This document shows, in pieces, positions 20,683 through 31,919 of a stretch of 64,000 nucleotides of DNA. This DNA comes from Trematomus loennbergii. Its lineage: Eukaryota; Chordata; Actinopteri; Perciformes; Nototheniidae. The notes below the pieces were generated by a model. The model had not been told where the DNA came from. It did not search any database and worked only from the letters and a program-made list of their open reading frames with translations. The stretch covers positions 248,001-312,000 of the forward strand of contig JAAOOA010000375.1 of assembly GCA_012861695.1 (NCBI GenBank). The letters are read 5' to 3'. A program made the translations under genes and the position numbers. Every line of letters begins with the position of its first letter. The stretch's first letter is position 1.

Positions 20683-21181
20683 CAGGGGTGTCAAACTCAA
20701 GGCCCGGGGGCCAAATCCGGCCCGCGACTTCATTTTATGTGGCCCCACAAGAGCTTGCAAAGAATATAATATGTTTATTATACGGTTACATGCTACTTTA
20801 CAGAAGCACGTTGCCCATAAACGACATGTCCCACAATGCATCTCAAATTTGACTTTGTCTCAGAATTTGACTTTTTTGTCCAAATATGCCTTTTTTCTTA
20901 GAATTAGCCTTTTTCATAAATAGATTTTTTTTTCAAAATGTCACTTCTCTTTTTCAAAATGTCACAATCAATGTTTTTCCAGAATGTGGCTTTTCTTTTA
21001 AAATCATATTGTGACATTCTTACTGAAGAGACTTGCAATTATTTGCTCTAGACTTCTGCTTTCAGACGTAGTTAATTATGAAGTTATATTAATTAATGAT
21101 ATAGTCTTAAAGTTACAACCGGCCCTTTGAGTGCAACCATAATGCTGATGGCCCGTGATGAAATTGAGTTTGACACCCCTG
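20683..21181. mobile_element. hAT MITE in gene A intron 1, uninterrupted copy
   Basis: 499 bp with termini CAGGGGTGTCAAACTCA and TGAGTTTGACACCCCTG and an 8-bp target duplication CTTTAGAC at 20675-20682 and 21182-21189. This is a Charlie-like hAT. The same insertion with the same duplication is in genes B and C, so it predates the array duplication. Confidence 0.92.
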
Positions 21182-21189
21182 CTTTAGAC

Positions 21190-21722
21190 CCTTTATCAGC
21201 ACGTGCTGCAGGTAGTACATCCTGAAGTAAAAGTACAAACACCACACTGTGAAAATACTCCATTATTATAATTATTACGGAAGAGCAAACCTACCAAAAT
21301 AATATATTTATAAAAATACATACATTGAATAATATGCTATTTAATTTACTGATTTAAATATTACCCATGCATGTAGGCACTAGTTGATTAAATGACATAC
21401 ATTGATACTTTAGTTTTAATGTGCTTCTTTATTCACCTTTTCTTTTTAAATGTGTAAAAGCAAATAAAAACAAATCCTTTGGATTAATTCAAATTGCGCG
21501 AGAATAATTCATAAAGAAATCAATGAATAAATATGTTCAATAATAAATTAAACACATCTAAAATGTTACTTGATAAAGAATAGGGGAACTCGTACAAATG
21601 TCATTAAGTAATTCAAACGTTAATATAAATTAATGTAAAATCTCAATCAATCAATTATTGCCAACATGTATTTATAATATTTTCTATATATATATATTAG
21701 AGATATACACTAGTATTAGACG
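21190..21722. other. Gene A intron 1 sequence, no feature
   Basis: AT-rich intron shared with gene B (45695-46206). Nothing coding. Confidence 0.7.
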
Positions 21723-22395
21723 CAGTCAAAAGTTTGGACACATCTTGTCATTCGAAGATTTTTATTTATTTAAATTGGTTCTACTTTGTAGATTTATACT
21801 GAAGACTTCAAAACTATAAAAGAACACATGGAATTATCTAGTAAACAAAAGTGTTAAAAAATCCAGAATATGATTTATATTTTGCTGGCTACTGCAGAAT
21901 GCTGTGGTAGCCATGCTGGTTAAGGGTGCCTTGAATTCTGAATAAATCACCAACAGTGACACCAGCAAAGCCCCCCCCCCCCCCCCCACCATCTCACCTC
22001 CTCCTCCATGCTTCACAGTGGGAACCACTCATGCAGAAACCATCCGCTCACCTTCTCTGCGTCTCACAAAGACACGGAGGTTGGAACCAAAATCTCTAAT
22101 TTGGACTCATCAACCAAAGTAATAATAAATTAATAATACATTTATTTTATAGCGCTTCTCATCTGCCAAGACAAATCTCGAAGCAAATTCGAAGTACAGA
22201 TTTCCACTGGTCTAATGTCCAGTCCTTGTGTTTCTTGGCCCACACAATTCTCTTCTTCTTGTTGTCATGGGCGGCGCCAGGACTTGTTTGCTGCAGTAGC
22301 TTAGCAGTTGCTATATGACAGCACGGCGTTGCTAGTTCATTTTCAAAATAAATAAACAAACAATACCAGTGGGCCAAGCACGAGCCTGTTCATAT

Positions 22396-22710
22396 TGTAG
22401 CGTTCACCGCTATTCAAGATCATGAGCCTTCAATGTCGAAAACTTTCTCTTTATTTTATGGTATTGACGGCCACAGCCACGCCTTACAGAGCCAATCAAT
22501 AGTATAACACTCATTATGACTTTTCCCCACACTCGAACACAACTCCTACCGTCTTGTACTCCCGACACACACACGGAAAACGCACACACACACCTGGAAG
22601 GGGCGGTCTCTCCCTAACTCCCACCAACAACATTACCGAAATAACTTTACAAATGTACTAAACTGTGCACATCTGATAACTGAAATAACTATTAACTTGG
22701 ACACGCTACA
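22396..22710 (-). mobile_element. Solo LTR inside the Tc1 element of gene A
   Basis: 315 bp beginning TGTAGCGTTCACC and ending GGACACGCTACA, flanked by ATAT at 22392-22395 and 22711-22714. AATAAA on the minus strand near 22445-22460 suggests minus orientation. No internal retroelement sequence remains, as expected after LTR-LTR recombination. The corresponding part of gene B is deleted. Confidence 0.7.
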
Positions 22711-22928
22711 ATATTATCATTAATATTTACATTAAAACATTCCTTTGACACTTATAACATTACTTTGCAAGGTAAGCACAACCAAAATAAGTTTGTAAAA
22801 GCAGAATTTCAACACTGTTTCTGTGCTCCTACAATATTTGTGTATAATACCATTACACCCTAAGCGTACACAATAGCGATCGTTCACTGTTTCAACTGGC
22901 ATGCTGTGGCATTTAACCTCATCACCAC

Positions 22929-22929
22929 A

Positions 22930-23001
<72 letters not shown>
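22929..23001. repeat. (CA)n microsatellite
   Basis: Nearly pure CA repeat of about 70 bp in gene A intron 1. Confidence 0.95.
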
Positions 23002-23004
<3 letters not shown>

Positions 23005-23199
23005 GTTGTCCGGCTGGACCGGCTCTGTTGGAGATCGCGGCCGTTTACGCGGACTTGTGAGAAATCTTTCCATTTTTGATCTGTGTTCACATACTGAGAA
23101 TTATAACAACATTAGCCAAGTAACAGTTCACGCTTTAACTTACAATGACCCCTGATAGATCTCGCGAGAATGTGTATAAATATATATAGATACATTTTC

Positions 23200-23560
23200 A
23201 TAACAAAACAATGGGGTTGCTAAGCCGTTTAAACGACAAAATTAACCTATTTGACCGTGATTTAATTGTAATCAAAATGATGCCGAAGTAACTACATACT
23301 GACAACGGTTAGTAAAAACCATGCTTTGACAAGTGTGCAGACAAGACGGCAGGCGAAAAACTTTTAAAATGCGTGTTCTCTGAATGGAGCGATCTCCATT
23401 CGATCAGATCAGAAACTAACATGTATCTGCTCCGTCCAAACTCACAACAACGTCCTAAAGACAGAATTAAAGCAGCGACTGTATTCACCATGACACAGAC
23501 AGTCTGTGGTTTGTACATGTTTAACTTCTGTCTAGTTTCTGAACAGATATGAGGAGCAGT
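23200..23560 (-). mobile_element. MITE core fragment (shared with 9328-10319 and 42925-43704)
   Basis: Contains the GTGTTCTCTGAATGGAG, TATTCACCATGACACAGAC and GTACATGTTTAACTTCTG blocks that form the core of two other MITEs in the window. Termini not recognised. It ends beside the CA repeat at 23577. Confidence 0.65.
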
Positions 23561-23576
23561 GAGGAGTTGATTAAAG

Positions 23577-23589
23577 ACACACACACATA

Positions 23590-23649
<60 letters not shown>
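23577..23649. repeat. (CA)n microsatellite, paralogous to 46525-46608
   Basis: CA repeat at the same intron position in genes A and B, with different lengths. Confidence 0.95.
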
Positions 23650-23651
<2 letters not shown>

Positions 23652-25227
23652 TTGCATTTCAAAGTATTGCTTGTTCATACAGTTGAATGTTTGAGCTTCA
23701 CTGTGCCCTGCTGAATGATGTATGTGCAGAGTTGGACCCTTGAAGGCTGTTTCTTCTGCTCTGAAATTGAATATATTTGTTACATATTAATAGAATTTTA
23801 GATTTTTTGATTTGATTTTGGATTTGTGAATGGGAGAAGTAGTAGATGGAAAAAATACCAAACACTAATTATTCATTTCATGTTATATACGGTAATACTA
23901 AGGAGGCATAGGCCTATATGATGATATAATGTTTGACATTATTGATATTAAAAAAGTGATTTGTTTTCCATGTCATTCATGTGTTTTTCTTATCAGAAAG
24001 TGAAGTTATTTATTTGTAAGCTCCAAATCCAAATGTTTCCCTCAATGGCCTTTGTGCCCTGAAAAAATGTGTGACACCAAAGGCCAAATGGCCTTGCCCC
24101 TAAAATGATGAAAATGGTTTTTGCGACTGCACTTGAGGATACATTCAAAGTTCTTGACATTTTCCGGATCGACTGGCCTTCATTTCTTAAAGTGATGATG
24201 GACGGTCGCTTCTCTTACTGGGTTGAGTGGTTCTTGCTATAATATGGATTACAACAGCAGTCAAATAGGGCTTTCCACTGTGCACTCACTCTACCTCTGC
24301 TCAACACAACTGATGGTCTCAAACACATTAAGAAGGCAAGTCATTCCACACATTGACTCTTGACAAGGCACACGTGTTCATTGAAAACCATTCCAGGTGA
24401 CGACCTGATGAAGCTGACTGAGAGAAGCCAAGAGTGTGCAAAGCTGTCATCAAGGCAAAAGGGGGCTACTTTGAAGAATCTAAAATAAAAACATATTCTT
24501 GATTTTTTAACACTTTTTTATTCACTAGATAATTCCATATGTGTTCTTTCATAGTTTTGATGTCTTCAGTATTAATCTATAAAGTAGAAACATTTAAATA
24601 ACAAAAAACATTGAATGAGAAGGTGTGTCCAAACTTTTGACTGGTACTGTATATAAAAAACACACATATTTTAATATTGAGCAGGTTCCCTCATCTATAA
24701 TCATTTATACAAGCGCAACTTTGAACATGTACAGCAGTAAAATGCAACATACACAATAATCAAGAAACAACATAAATGAAACACTCACAGGGAACATTTA
24801 CTGCACCGTCATTACTTTTACATAAGAAGGTGCCGTCAAATGTTCTGTTAATACTTGCATACTTTTACTTAAATAAGGTTTGAATGCAGGATTTAATTTG
24901 TAACAGAGTATTGTAATTCTATACTGTAGGCGTAGTGTATCTGTGAACGATCCCAAATGCAATTCCTTGTTTACATTGCAGCTAGTGCTACGCCAGAAGA
25001 AAAAACCGTTTTTCATTTTGAACTGGAAGTGGAAAGGGGCTGGGCTACATGAGGTGACTTGAGCCAACACAAATACACAATAGGTGGGACTAAGAAAGAT
25101 AATGTGAAAATATAAAAACAAAGGCATTAATTAGGGCTGCAAAATGTCTCCCATTGTAATGGTGATGAGATTTTAAATGCTAACACTTAACAGTTTGTTC
25201 TGACTGTGTGTTTCCTGTTTCCTGCAG

Positions 25228-26339
25228 ACGTCCAGCAGCTGGTGGTGGTTAAAGAAGAGCTTCTCCCTGACCAGCAGGAGTTGAGCACCAGTCTGGACCA
25301 GGAGGACCCAGAGCCCCCCCCACACATTAAGCAGGAACAGGAGGAACTCAGGATCAGTCAGGAGGGAGAGCAGCTTCAGGAGCTGGAGGAGGCTGATATC
25401 ACCAAGTCCACTTTCACTCCTGACCCTGTGAAGAGTGAAGATGACAAAGAGAAACCTCAGTCCTCTCAGCCTCATCAAAGACAAACTGAACACATGGAAA
25501 CAGAAGCTGATGGAGAGGACTGTCGAGGACCAGAACCAGCCAGGAACTCAGATCCAGAGAGCAGTTTACAACCAAAGACTGAGGACGACACTGAAGACTC
25601 TTCTGAACCTGACACTGGAGACTCTTCTGAACCTGACACTGAAGACTCTTCTGAACCTGACACTGAAGACAGTGCTGATTGGAAGGAGACCACAGAACCT
25701 GCATCAGGCTCAAACTCACTGAAAAATAGACATGAATCTGTCAGTGATCCACGACGTAGTGCTGAAAAGAAACCATTCAGCTGCTCAGTCTGTAAGAAAG
25801 CTTTTTCATGGAGTGGAAATTTAAAGGCACACATGAGAATCCACACAGGAGAGAAACCACACAGCTGCTCAGTCTGTAAGAAAGCTTTTTCACATAGTGG
25901 ACGTTTAAAGGAACACATGAGAATCCACACAGGAGAGAAACCACACAGCTGCTCAGTCTGTAAGAAAGCTTTTTCACATAGTGGACGTTTAAAGGAACAC
26001 ATGAGAATCCACACAGGAGAGAAACCACACAGCTGCTCAGTCTGTAAGAAAGCTTTTTCACGGAGTGGAAATTTAAATGTACACATGAGAATCCACACAG
26101 GAGAGAAACGACACAGCTGCTCAGTCTGTAAGAAAGCTTTTTCACATAGTGGACATTTAAAGTCACACATGAGAAGCCACACAGGAGAGAAACCACACAG
26201 CTGCTCAGTCTGTAAGGAAGCTTTTTCACTGAGTGGAAATTTAAAGGAACACATGAGAATCCACACAGGAGAGAAACGACACAGCTGCTCAGTCTGTAAG
26301 AAAGATTTTTCACAGAGTGGAAATTTAAAGAACACATGA
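25228..26339 (+). CDS. Zinc-finger gene A, exon 2 (acidic/SUMO-motif region and fingers)
   Basis: Acceptor CTGCAG at 25222-25227, then DVQQLVVVKEELLPDQQEL. The first 185 residues are acidic and carry three psi-K-x-E motifs (VKEE, IKQE, VKSE), typical SUMO-acceptor sites. An 8-residue repeat (DTEDSSEP type) is present three times around 25587-25665. Fingers start at about 25779: six complete C2H2 fingers with TGEKP linkers (helix -1/3/6: W/N/A, H/R/E, H/R/E, R/N/V, H/H/S, L/N/E). A seventh finger lost one G before its His pair (near 26328), giving LKNT and a premature TGA at 26337-26339. The ancestral TAG is at 26363-26365. With exon 1 this makes a protein of about 430 residues, a probable nuclear DNA-binding regulator. 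Best preserved gene of the array. Confidence 0.9.
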
Positions 26340-28263
26340 GAATCCACACAGGAGAGGAAAAATAGATCTGCAAAGTTTGTGACAAAAGATTTAAATGGCG
26401 TAATCGTTGAAAAGACACAAGAGTGTTGGTAAGGGAATACATTTGTCTATTTTGTATCCTGATGACCTGATGCCGTTACATGTAATACGTTACTCCCTAA
26501 GCCTGTTTTCACCCACCTGCAACCGATTCGCTAATAATCACAAATGTTCATTTCTTCGACCCCTTGACTCGACTATTTCTTGTTTAATAATCGTTACATC
26601 TCCTCAGGACCAAGTTCCCGTGTCCTGCCCTTCACCTGCTGATCACCCACTGCTCATTTAAGGTGGACTCACCTTTACAAGGGACCAGCTAGTCTTAGTG
26701 TCTTAATGCAAACGTTTTGTAAAGTGATGCTAGACCATCAACGTGCTGTTGGGTTGTGCTCTCTGCAGGACGGGGTCTGGACTCAAAGATTGTTTATGGT
26801 ATGAGAGCTTCATTCTGTTTTTGTTGTCTGATACGTCTTCTTTCCAGCAGATGGCATACATGTTACATCATCCAGTTCAACTGTCATCCACATATTAGTG
26901 ATTCAAAACAGCAATGTGTGAGATATGGCTAGTAATTGACTATTTCAACAGAATGTGAAGAGGTTACAGTCTTGAGGCCATGTCCAATATGTTTATGTTT
27001 TGTTTGATTAAATCTACTGAAATGAGCATTCAATGACTAAATTATTCTTAATTACTGTCATTACATCATGGGTTTGCATTGCAATATTAGAACGCATAAA
27101 ACCCAACTTTATTTCTTCCAAGTTGCGGGTGTTCATTGTTTAGAAGTCCGCTGTGTTTCATCCAAGCGTCCACTTCGTGCTCCGATAATGCTGAAAGTAT
27201 CTGTTGTATGCTTTACCTGCTCCAGTAACAAAAGTGTAATTCACTGGACAGAGACAAGAGATAGTGGATGGATCCAGAGGAGAACCAGAAGATAGTCCGT
27301 ATAGAGCCTTCAGGTTCTGAAAATGATCAGGGATAGAGCTAGAAAAAAACTCCAAAAACCTGAATAGAGCTAGAAGATAGCCAGAACAAAGCCAAGAAAG
27401 ACCCAGTAGGAAGACAGGAAGGAGCCACAAGAGTTTGTATTTTTTAATATTCAAGCTCTTCTCTTAATATATTATAACTTCCTATCTCAACATGTATCCT
27501 TTTATGCATTAAAAAAACCTTACATTTTTGCTGCCAATTATTGAGATTGTTTCACAGCTTTATCTTAAATATTTAGACTTTTTTTCTATACATATAGATT
27601 ACATAGGACAGCACGATCCACTCTGCTGGATTCTGCCCAAATCGGCTCAAAATGCATGCAAACATCTGGCTTTAACCATACTCCTGCAGTTGTATTGTTC
27701 TGGATTCATAGTGAAGTGTATTAGATGTTCTGCACTCTTATTGTTATGTATTTAATATAAAGTGAAATACCCATAAAGTCAGAAAAGAAAAGAGTCTCAC
27801 TTAAGGAAAAAGGTTCTTCATTTGCACATAAACATGGTCAAATATTTAAAGTTGTGACCAGATGGTGTCGCCCTAATCCGTGTATCTACGGTCCATTTGT
27901 TTTTCTTTATTACACAAGTTAGCGGAAGAGCATCTGAGAGGCCTTTTTGTTTTTGTTGTTTTACCTTACTAAATGGTCTAATGCTCATTGGAGCGAGGGG
28001 CGGGGCGAAACTCGCGGAAGTGATTTCAAAACAAAAGCCCTCGTTTGCTTGGAACGGTGATAATATTATAAACAAGGTGAATTTAGCGATCACAACGAAA
28101 ACGGCCAAGACACATATTGAGCCCAGAAAATGAATGTTATTAAGGGCTGTAAATATAATAGGCCTGTGTCTAAAATGGACAACATTGTTAGGAGATTTAA
28201 ACTATACAGCGATTCTGCACTGCGGTCACTCAGCCGTCTCTCGAGTTTGTTTTTTTCAAATCA
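26340..28263 (+). other. Gene A 3' flank, shared with gene B
   Basis: Holds the relict finger (26366-26420), then about 1.8 kb matching 52361-57042. It contains the empty sites of three elements that are filled in B. A frame at 27068-27295 recurs in B but has no recognisable domain and looks non-coding. Similarity stops near 28263, at the end of CAGCTGCTCTTCATG. Confidence 0.75.
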
Positions 28264-29530
28264 GCTGCTCTTCATGCTGACGCTTAGAGAGCACCAGAAC
28301 GCGGCTCCGGCACTTCAGATAAGGAGCTGTACACATGCCGCAGTTTTTGCGTGGCTGTGTCTTTAGTTGAAAGCCCAGTGGCGATCTGTTCATCTGTCAT
28401 ACTGATCATACAGTCAATAACTTTGTTGTTATTAGCATCTGGTTAGCTCGCTATGCTAACGAATATAAGAAGCTTTTTCTCCAACCAGTGAGTAAAGGCA
28501 CATCTTTATATGATCATTATAGTTATAAAAACACTAGAGAATAAAGTAAACAGCTATAAAATACTATATGACAGTAAAAAAAAGTTGTTAATAAACAAGA
28601 ATACAGTTTGAAAGGGGAGTGATTTGTAAAATATCCATAAAGAAAAATAAAATCTGCTTCCAGTTCTGTTTCATATGGGTGTTGAGAGATGTATCCATAG
28701 AGCTCTTCATGTTGCTCTCAAAGTGCACCAGATTGATGCTTTTAACTTCAACATTTAAAAAAAGATCTCCCCCCTTGAGGAGGTTAGGTCCCCCCCCCCA
28801 CTGAAATCATGTTCACATGGATAGGAAACTAAATACATTTGCACACATCTTGTGTCCATATATCTTTGCACAGCATGAAAGAAAGGCCAAATGAATGGGC
28901 TGTGATTTTAGTTTTTTTAAGCAGAGGTCAATAATTTGTACGGTCCTCGAGGATGTTGAAAAAATTGAAATGGCTCTCGAGAGGAAAAAGGTTCCCCACC
29001 CCTGCTCTAATGGAAAGAAAACTTCCAAAAATACATATAAATGGTGTTCGTTTTATTACCATGTCTGAATGTATCTATAGATTTAAAGCTAATCTGCATT
29101 TAAACATAACATTTCAGGGGAAAATACTGACTTGACGTAAGTAAGTATCTGGGGAAGTTGTGAGGTGAGGTTTTTTTGTTAGATTTATCCTTTTAACCTG
29201 CAATGCCTTGGTAACTGCATGCAAATTAGCCCATTTTAATTAAGATAAGATAAGAAATGAGATAGTACTTTATTACCTACTAGTTAACGCCTAATTTACA
29301 TATCAATATGGTAATTGTGATGACGTTATTAGATACACATTTTAGTGTATTCACCTTTAGTGTCTACCCTTAAGCACAGTAGGCTACATTAGCCTGTATG
29401 CCCATGATACATTGCCTTAGCTAAACCTTGAGCTAACTTATCAATTAGCTAGTAGCCTACCTTAGTTAACTAGGCTATATTTGTTTTTGTCTTTTGGCTA
29501 ATTAGCTGTAAACTCGAGGCACTGGCAGTT
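28264..29530. other. Intergenic, no gene; one hAT-like terminus
   Basis: AT-rich. GGTTCCCCACCCCTGC near 28990-29005 resembles the end of an hAT element, but its partner terminus was not found. No coding pattern. Confidence 0.4.
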
Positions 29531-30181
29531 TATCGAGCAAGAGGGCAAAGGTAAAATGCAATGTTGTGATGAAGTAGTGCAGTGGTGCCCTCTGGACCTG
29601 ATAGTGCAGCAACACAAATTGCATAATGCATAATACCAATTGAGATTTAATAAAAAATCTTACATTGAAATAAATAGTTACGTTCTTTATAACTACGCAT
29701 AAAGATACAAAAGAGAAAAAAATTGCATAATTTAAAACAATAATAAACAAGCTATTGTCAGAGTCAGTTATAAAGAATATAAAAGGAGGGCTTACTATTT
29801 CCTGCAGTTGATACAATGAATGATATTTACCAATAAACAATGACAATATTACTCATGTCAGACAAAGATATGTTTGAAAATGACTTAAATATATATATTT
29901 ATCGTAAATCAAATATGAACGTCAAAAGTCGGAATATGCCAATCTTTTTTTCTTATTATCTTATTTGCTAAACGTTATTGTATAGTAATATGCATGTGTT
30001 GTATTATTCTACTACGTCTATTTATTAATGTTCAGCAATAACCACGTTTTCCCAGTACATCCATGGGACTGACGTTCTTGGGTGGGGTGATTCCGCTTTT
30101 GAACAGGAATTTTGTTAGCCAGTGTTCTTGTTTTCCATGTCCTCAATAAAGTTTCTTAAAAAAAAATTCTAAAGAATTCAA

Positions 30182-30259
30182 CCAATCAGAAGTGGACCCA
30201 CTTGTCTTTTCATCCAATCAGATTCCGCAGCAATTGCGCCGCGTAAGATAGTATAAATA
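30182..30259 (+). promoter_or_regulatory. Alpha-tubulin promoter, copy 2
   Basis: CCAAT at 30182-30186 and 30214-30218, TATAAATA at 30252-30259, about 125 bp upstream of the ATG. Same spacing as copy 1. Confidence 0.75.
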
Positions 30260-30383
30260 GCCCCGCCTAGAAAAAATACATCTGTTACTTCTTACCCTGG
30301 ACTCATACAGGCCCTGCTGTGAGAGATAACTTTGCCTTTTCCTCTTCTTTATCGAAACCCTCTGTCTTCACATCTTCAGAAAA

Positions 30384-30386
30384 ATG
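30384..30386 (+). CDS. Alpha-tubulin exon 1 (start codon only)
   Basis: ATG immediately followed by the donor GTGAGT at 30387. A first exon coding only Met is characteristic of vertebrate alpha-tubulin genes. It would splice to 36837, in phase 0, over an intron of 6.45 kb. The partner exon is truncated, so no full tubulin can be made from this locus. Confidence 0.75.
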
Positions 30387-31682
30387 GTGAGTACGATAGT
30401 ACAGCTTTTCTCCACTTAGAGGATGTGTATTTAACCAAATGCAGCGCTCTGAACGTCTGTCATCATGCGAAAACGTAACCAGCTTAACGTTTTTTAACCG
30501 CTTACTCTTTAAAGAAGACTCATCATTAGTGCGAATGCTGTTTACAGCATTCCACTATAGTACTTCAATTCTTTATTCTTCCCCTTAAAATTATTATTAT
30601 TATTATTTCAACCATACTTTGGCTCTCCATAACTTCAGCTTACTTTCAGCTAAAAATATTTGATACTTTTTTAAATATTCAGCTTTTTAACATTGAAGTC
30701 AATGGAGATGCCTTCAAATCCTCTTTTCCTACACTTTGCGCCAAATGCTACTCCTTCCACATACTTTCAGCTAGACACTTCATTCCAACTTTCAAATGAC
30801 CACAAGACCTTCAGCTATTCAGACTTGATTTTTATTTTTGATATCTTTTACACTTTTTGAGATATTTAACTTTAACTTGGTAGAGAGGCCTTTTTCAGAT
30901 TTTAACATTAGTGTGGATGGAGCAGCTCGTTAAGTTTAGAGTGCTTTGATCTCAAAACAGAGTGCAGCAGTTCTTCAAATTCTCCCCCAAAAATGTTTTA
31001 AACCTGCCATAATTCCCAAACCCTACACTCCTCAGACATATCTTTTCATGAAAAACGTAGGAAAACCTCTCCCAGGTTGGAAAATGAAAAAAAATTAAGA
31101 AGAAATATTAAACAAAATGCCTCTTGAGGGCATGAAGAGACAAAAAGTCCATCTAGCTCCCAATTGATTCCCATGTTAAATATTTCCGGAACTTAAGTGA
31201 AGTACACTTTAGACAAACTGCTCGCATCTCCACATTTTACACACAAAACCAAAAAAAACAACATATATCAGTTCATTGGGTTCCCTGATGCTCACGGTCT
31301 GGTAATTTTTTGATAGGAGCCATAGTTTTTGAACAGGTGGCAAAATTGTCAGATATAATCCTCAATGCATTCTTAATGGGACTCAGTGCTGCAGTTGGGA
31401 AATCGTCATAAGTCATCACCATGGTAACCTTTCATCTCTGGGTTTACACACACAGGTGTTTGTAAACATTCATTCACTACTACTTACATTTAATATCTTT
31501 ATTTAACTCCTTGAGCCTAATTTCAGCTGCAGGAACCATTCAAATATCAAACCATTCAGCCTTTTCAGCACTTGATGGGGAAACTTTCAACTTTTTCAAA
31601 ATATGTTATACTTTTTAAAACATTCAGCTTTTTAAAGTCTTTTTTTAACATGGAAGTCATTGCAATGCATTTGAGCCGTAAC

Positions 31683-31872
<190 letters not shown>

Positions 31873-31919
31873 CCTCTCTCTCACAGACACATCAGAGAAG
31901 TGAGAGAGGGTGATAGAAG

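Larger units (their letters stand above)
21723..24651 (-). mobile_element. Tc1-like transposon in gene A intron, decayed
   Basis: Inverted ends CAGTCAAAAGTTTGGACAC (21723) and GTCCAAACTTTTGACTG (about 24628-24644). Minus-strand transposase remnants: the 5' untranslated and N-terminal side at 24480-24130, WAKKHKDWTLDQWKSVL at about 22255-22205, and VPTVKHGGG near 22020. The matching element in gene B (46207-47863) keeps 255 bp of the helix-turn-helix N-terminus that is deleted here. A solo LTR and CA repeats sit inside. The 16-18 C run at 21967-21985 breaks the frame. In the family the DDE transposase cuts and pastes at TA. Confidence 0.85.
29531..30525 (+). repeat. Duplicated alpha-tubulin 5' region, copy 2
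   Basis: Nearly identical to 1371-2368 with scattered single-base differences. It keeps the intact ATG and donor. Homology to copy 1 ends at CATCATT (about 30525), where the repeat of the 30526-36345 region begins. Confidence 0.85.

Noticed and set aside
20683..21181. CpG-island-like GGCCCGGGGGCC stretch as a regulatory site
   Set aside because: It is part of the hAT MITE terminus, repeated in all gene copies and widespread as a transposon end.
22732..23662. Frames of alternating Cys/Val or Thr/His
   Set aside because: Translations of CA microsatellites.
25475..26442. Long minus-strand frames opposite the gene A fingers (290 and 221 codons)
   Set aside because: Shadows of the finger repeat: the antisense translation repeats with the 84-bp finger unit and has no known domain.
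27068..27295. 75-codon frame conserved between the 3' flanks of genes A and B (53084-53311)
   Set aside because: The identity reflects recent duplication; no ATG context, domain or coding bias, and the neighbouring non-coding sequence is equally conserved.
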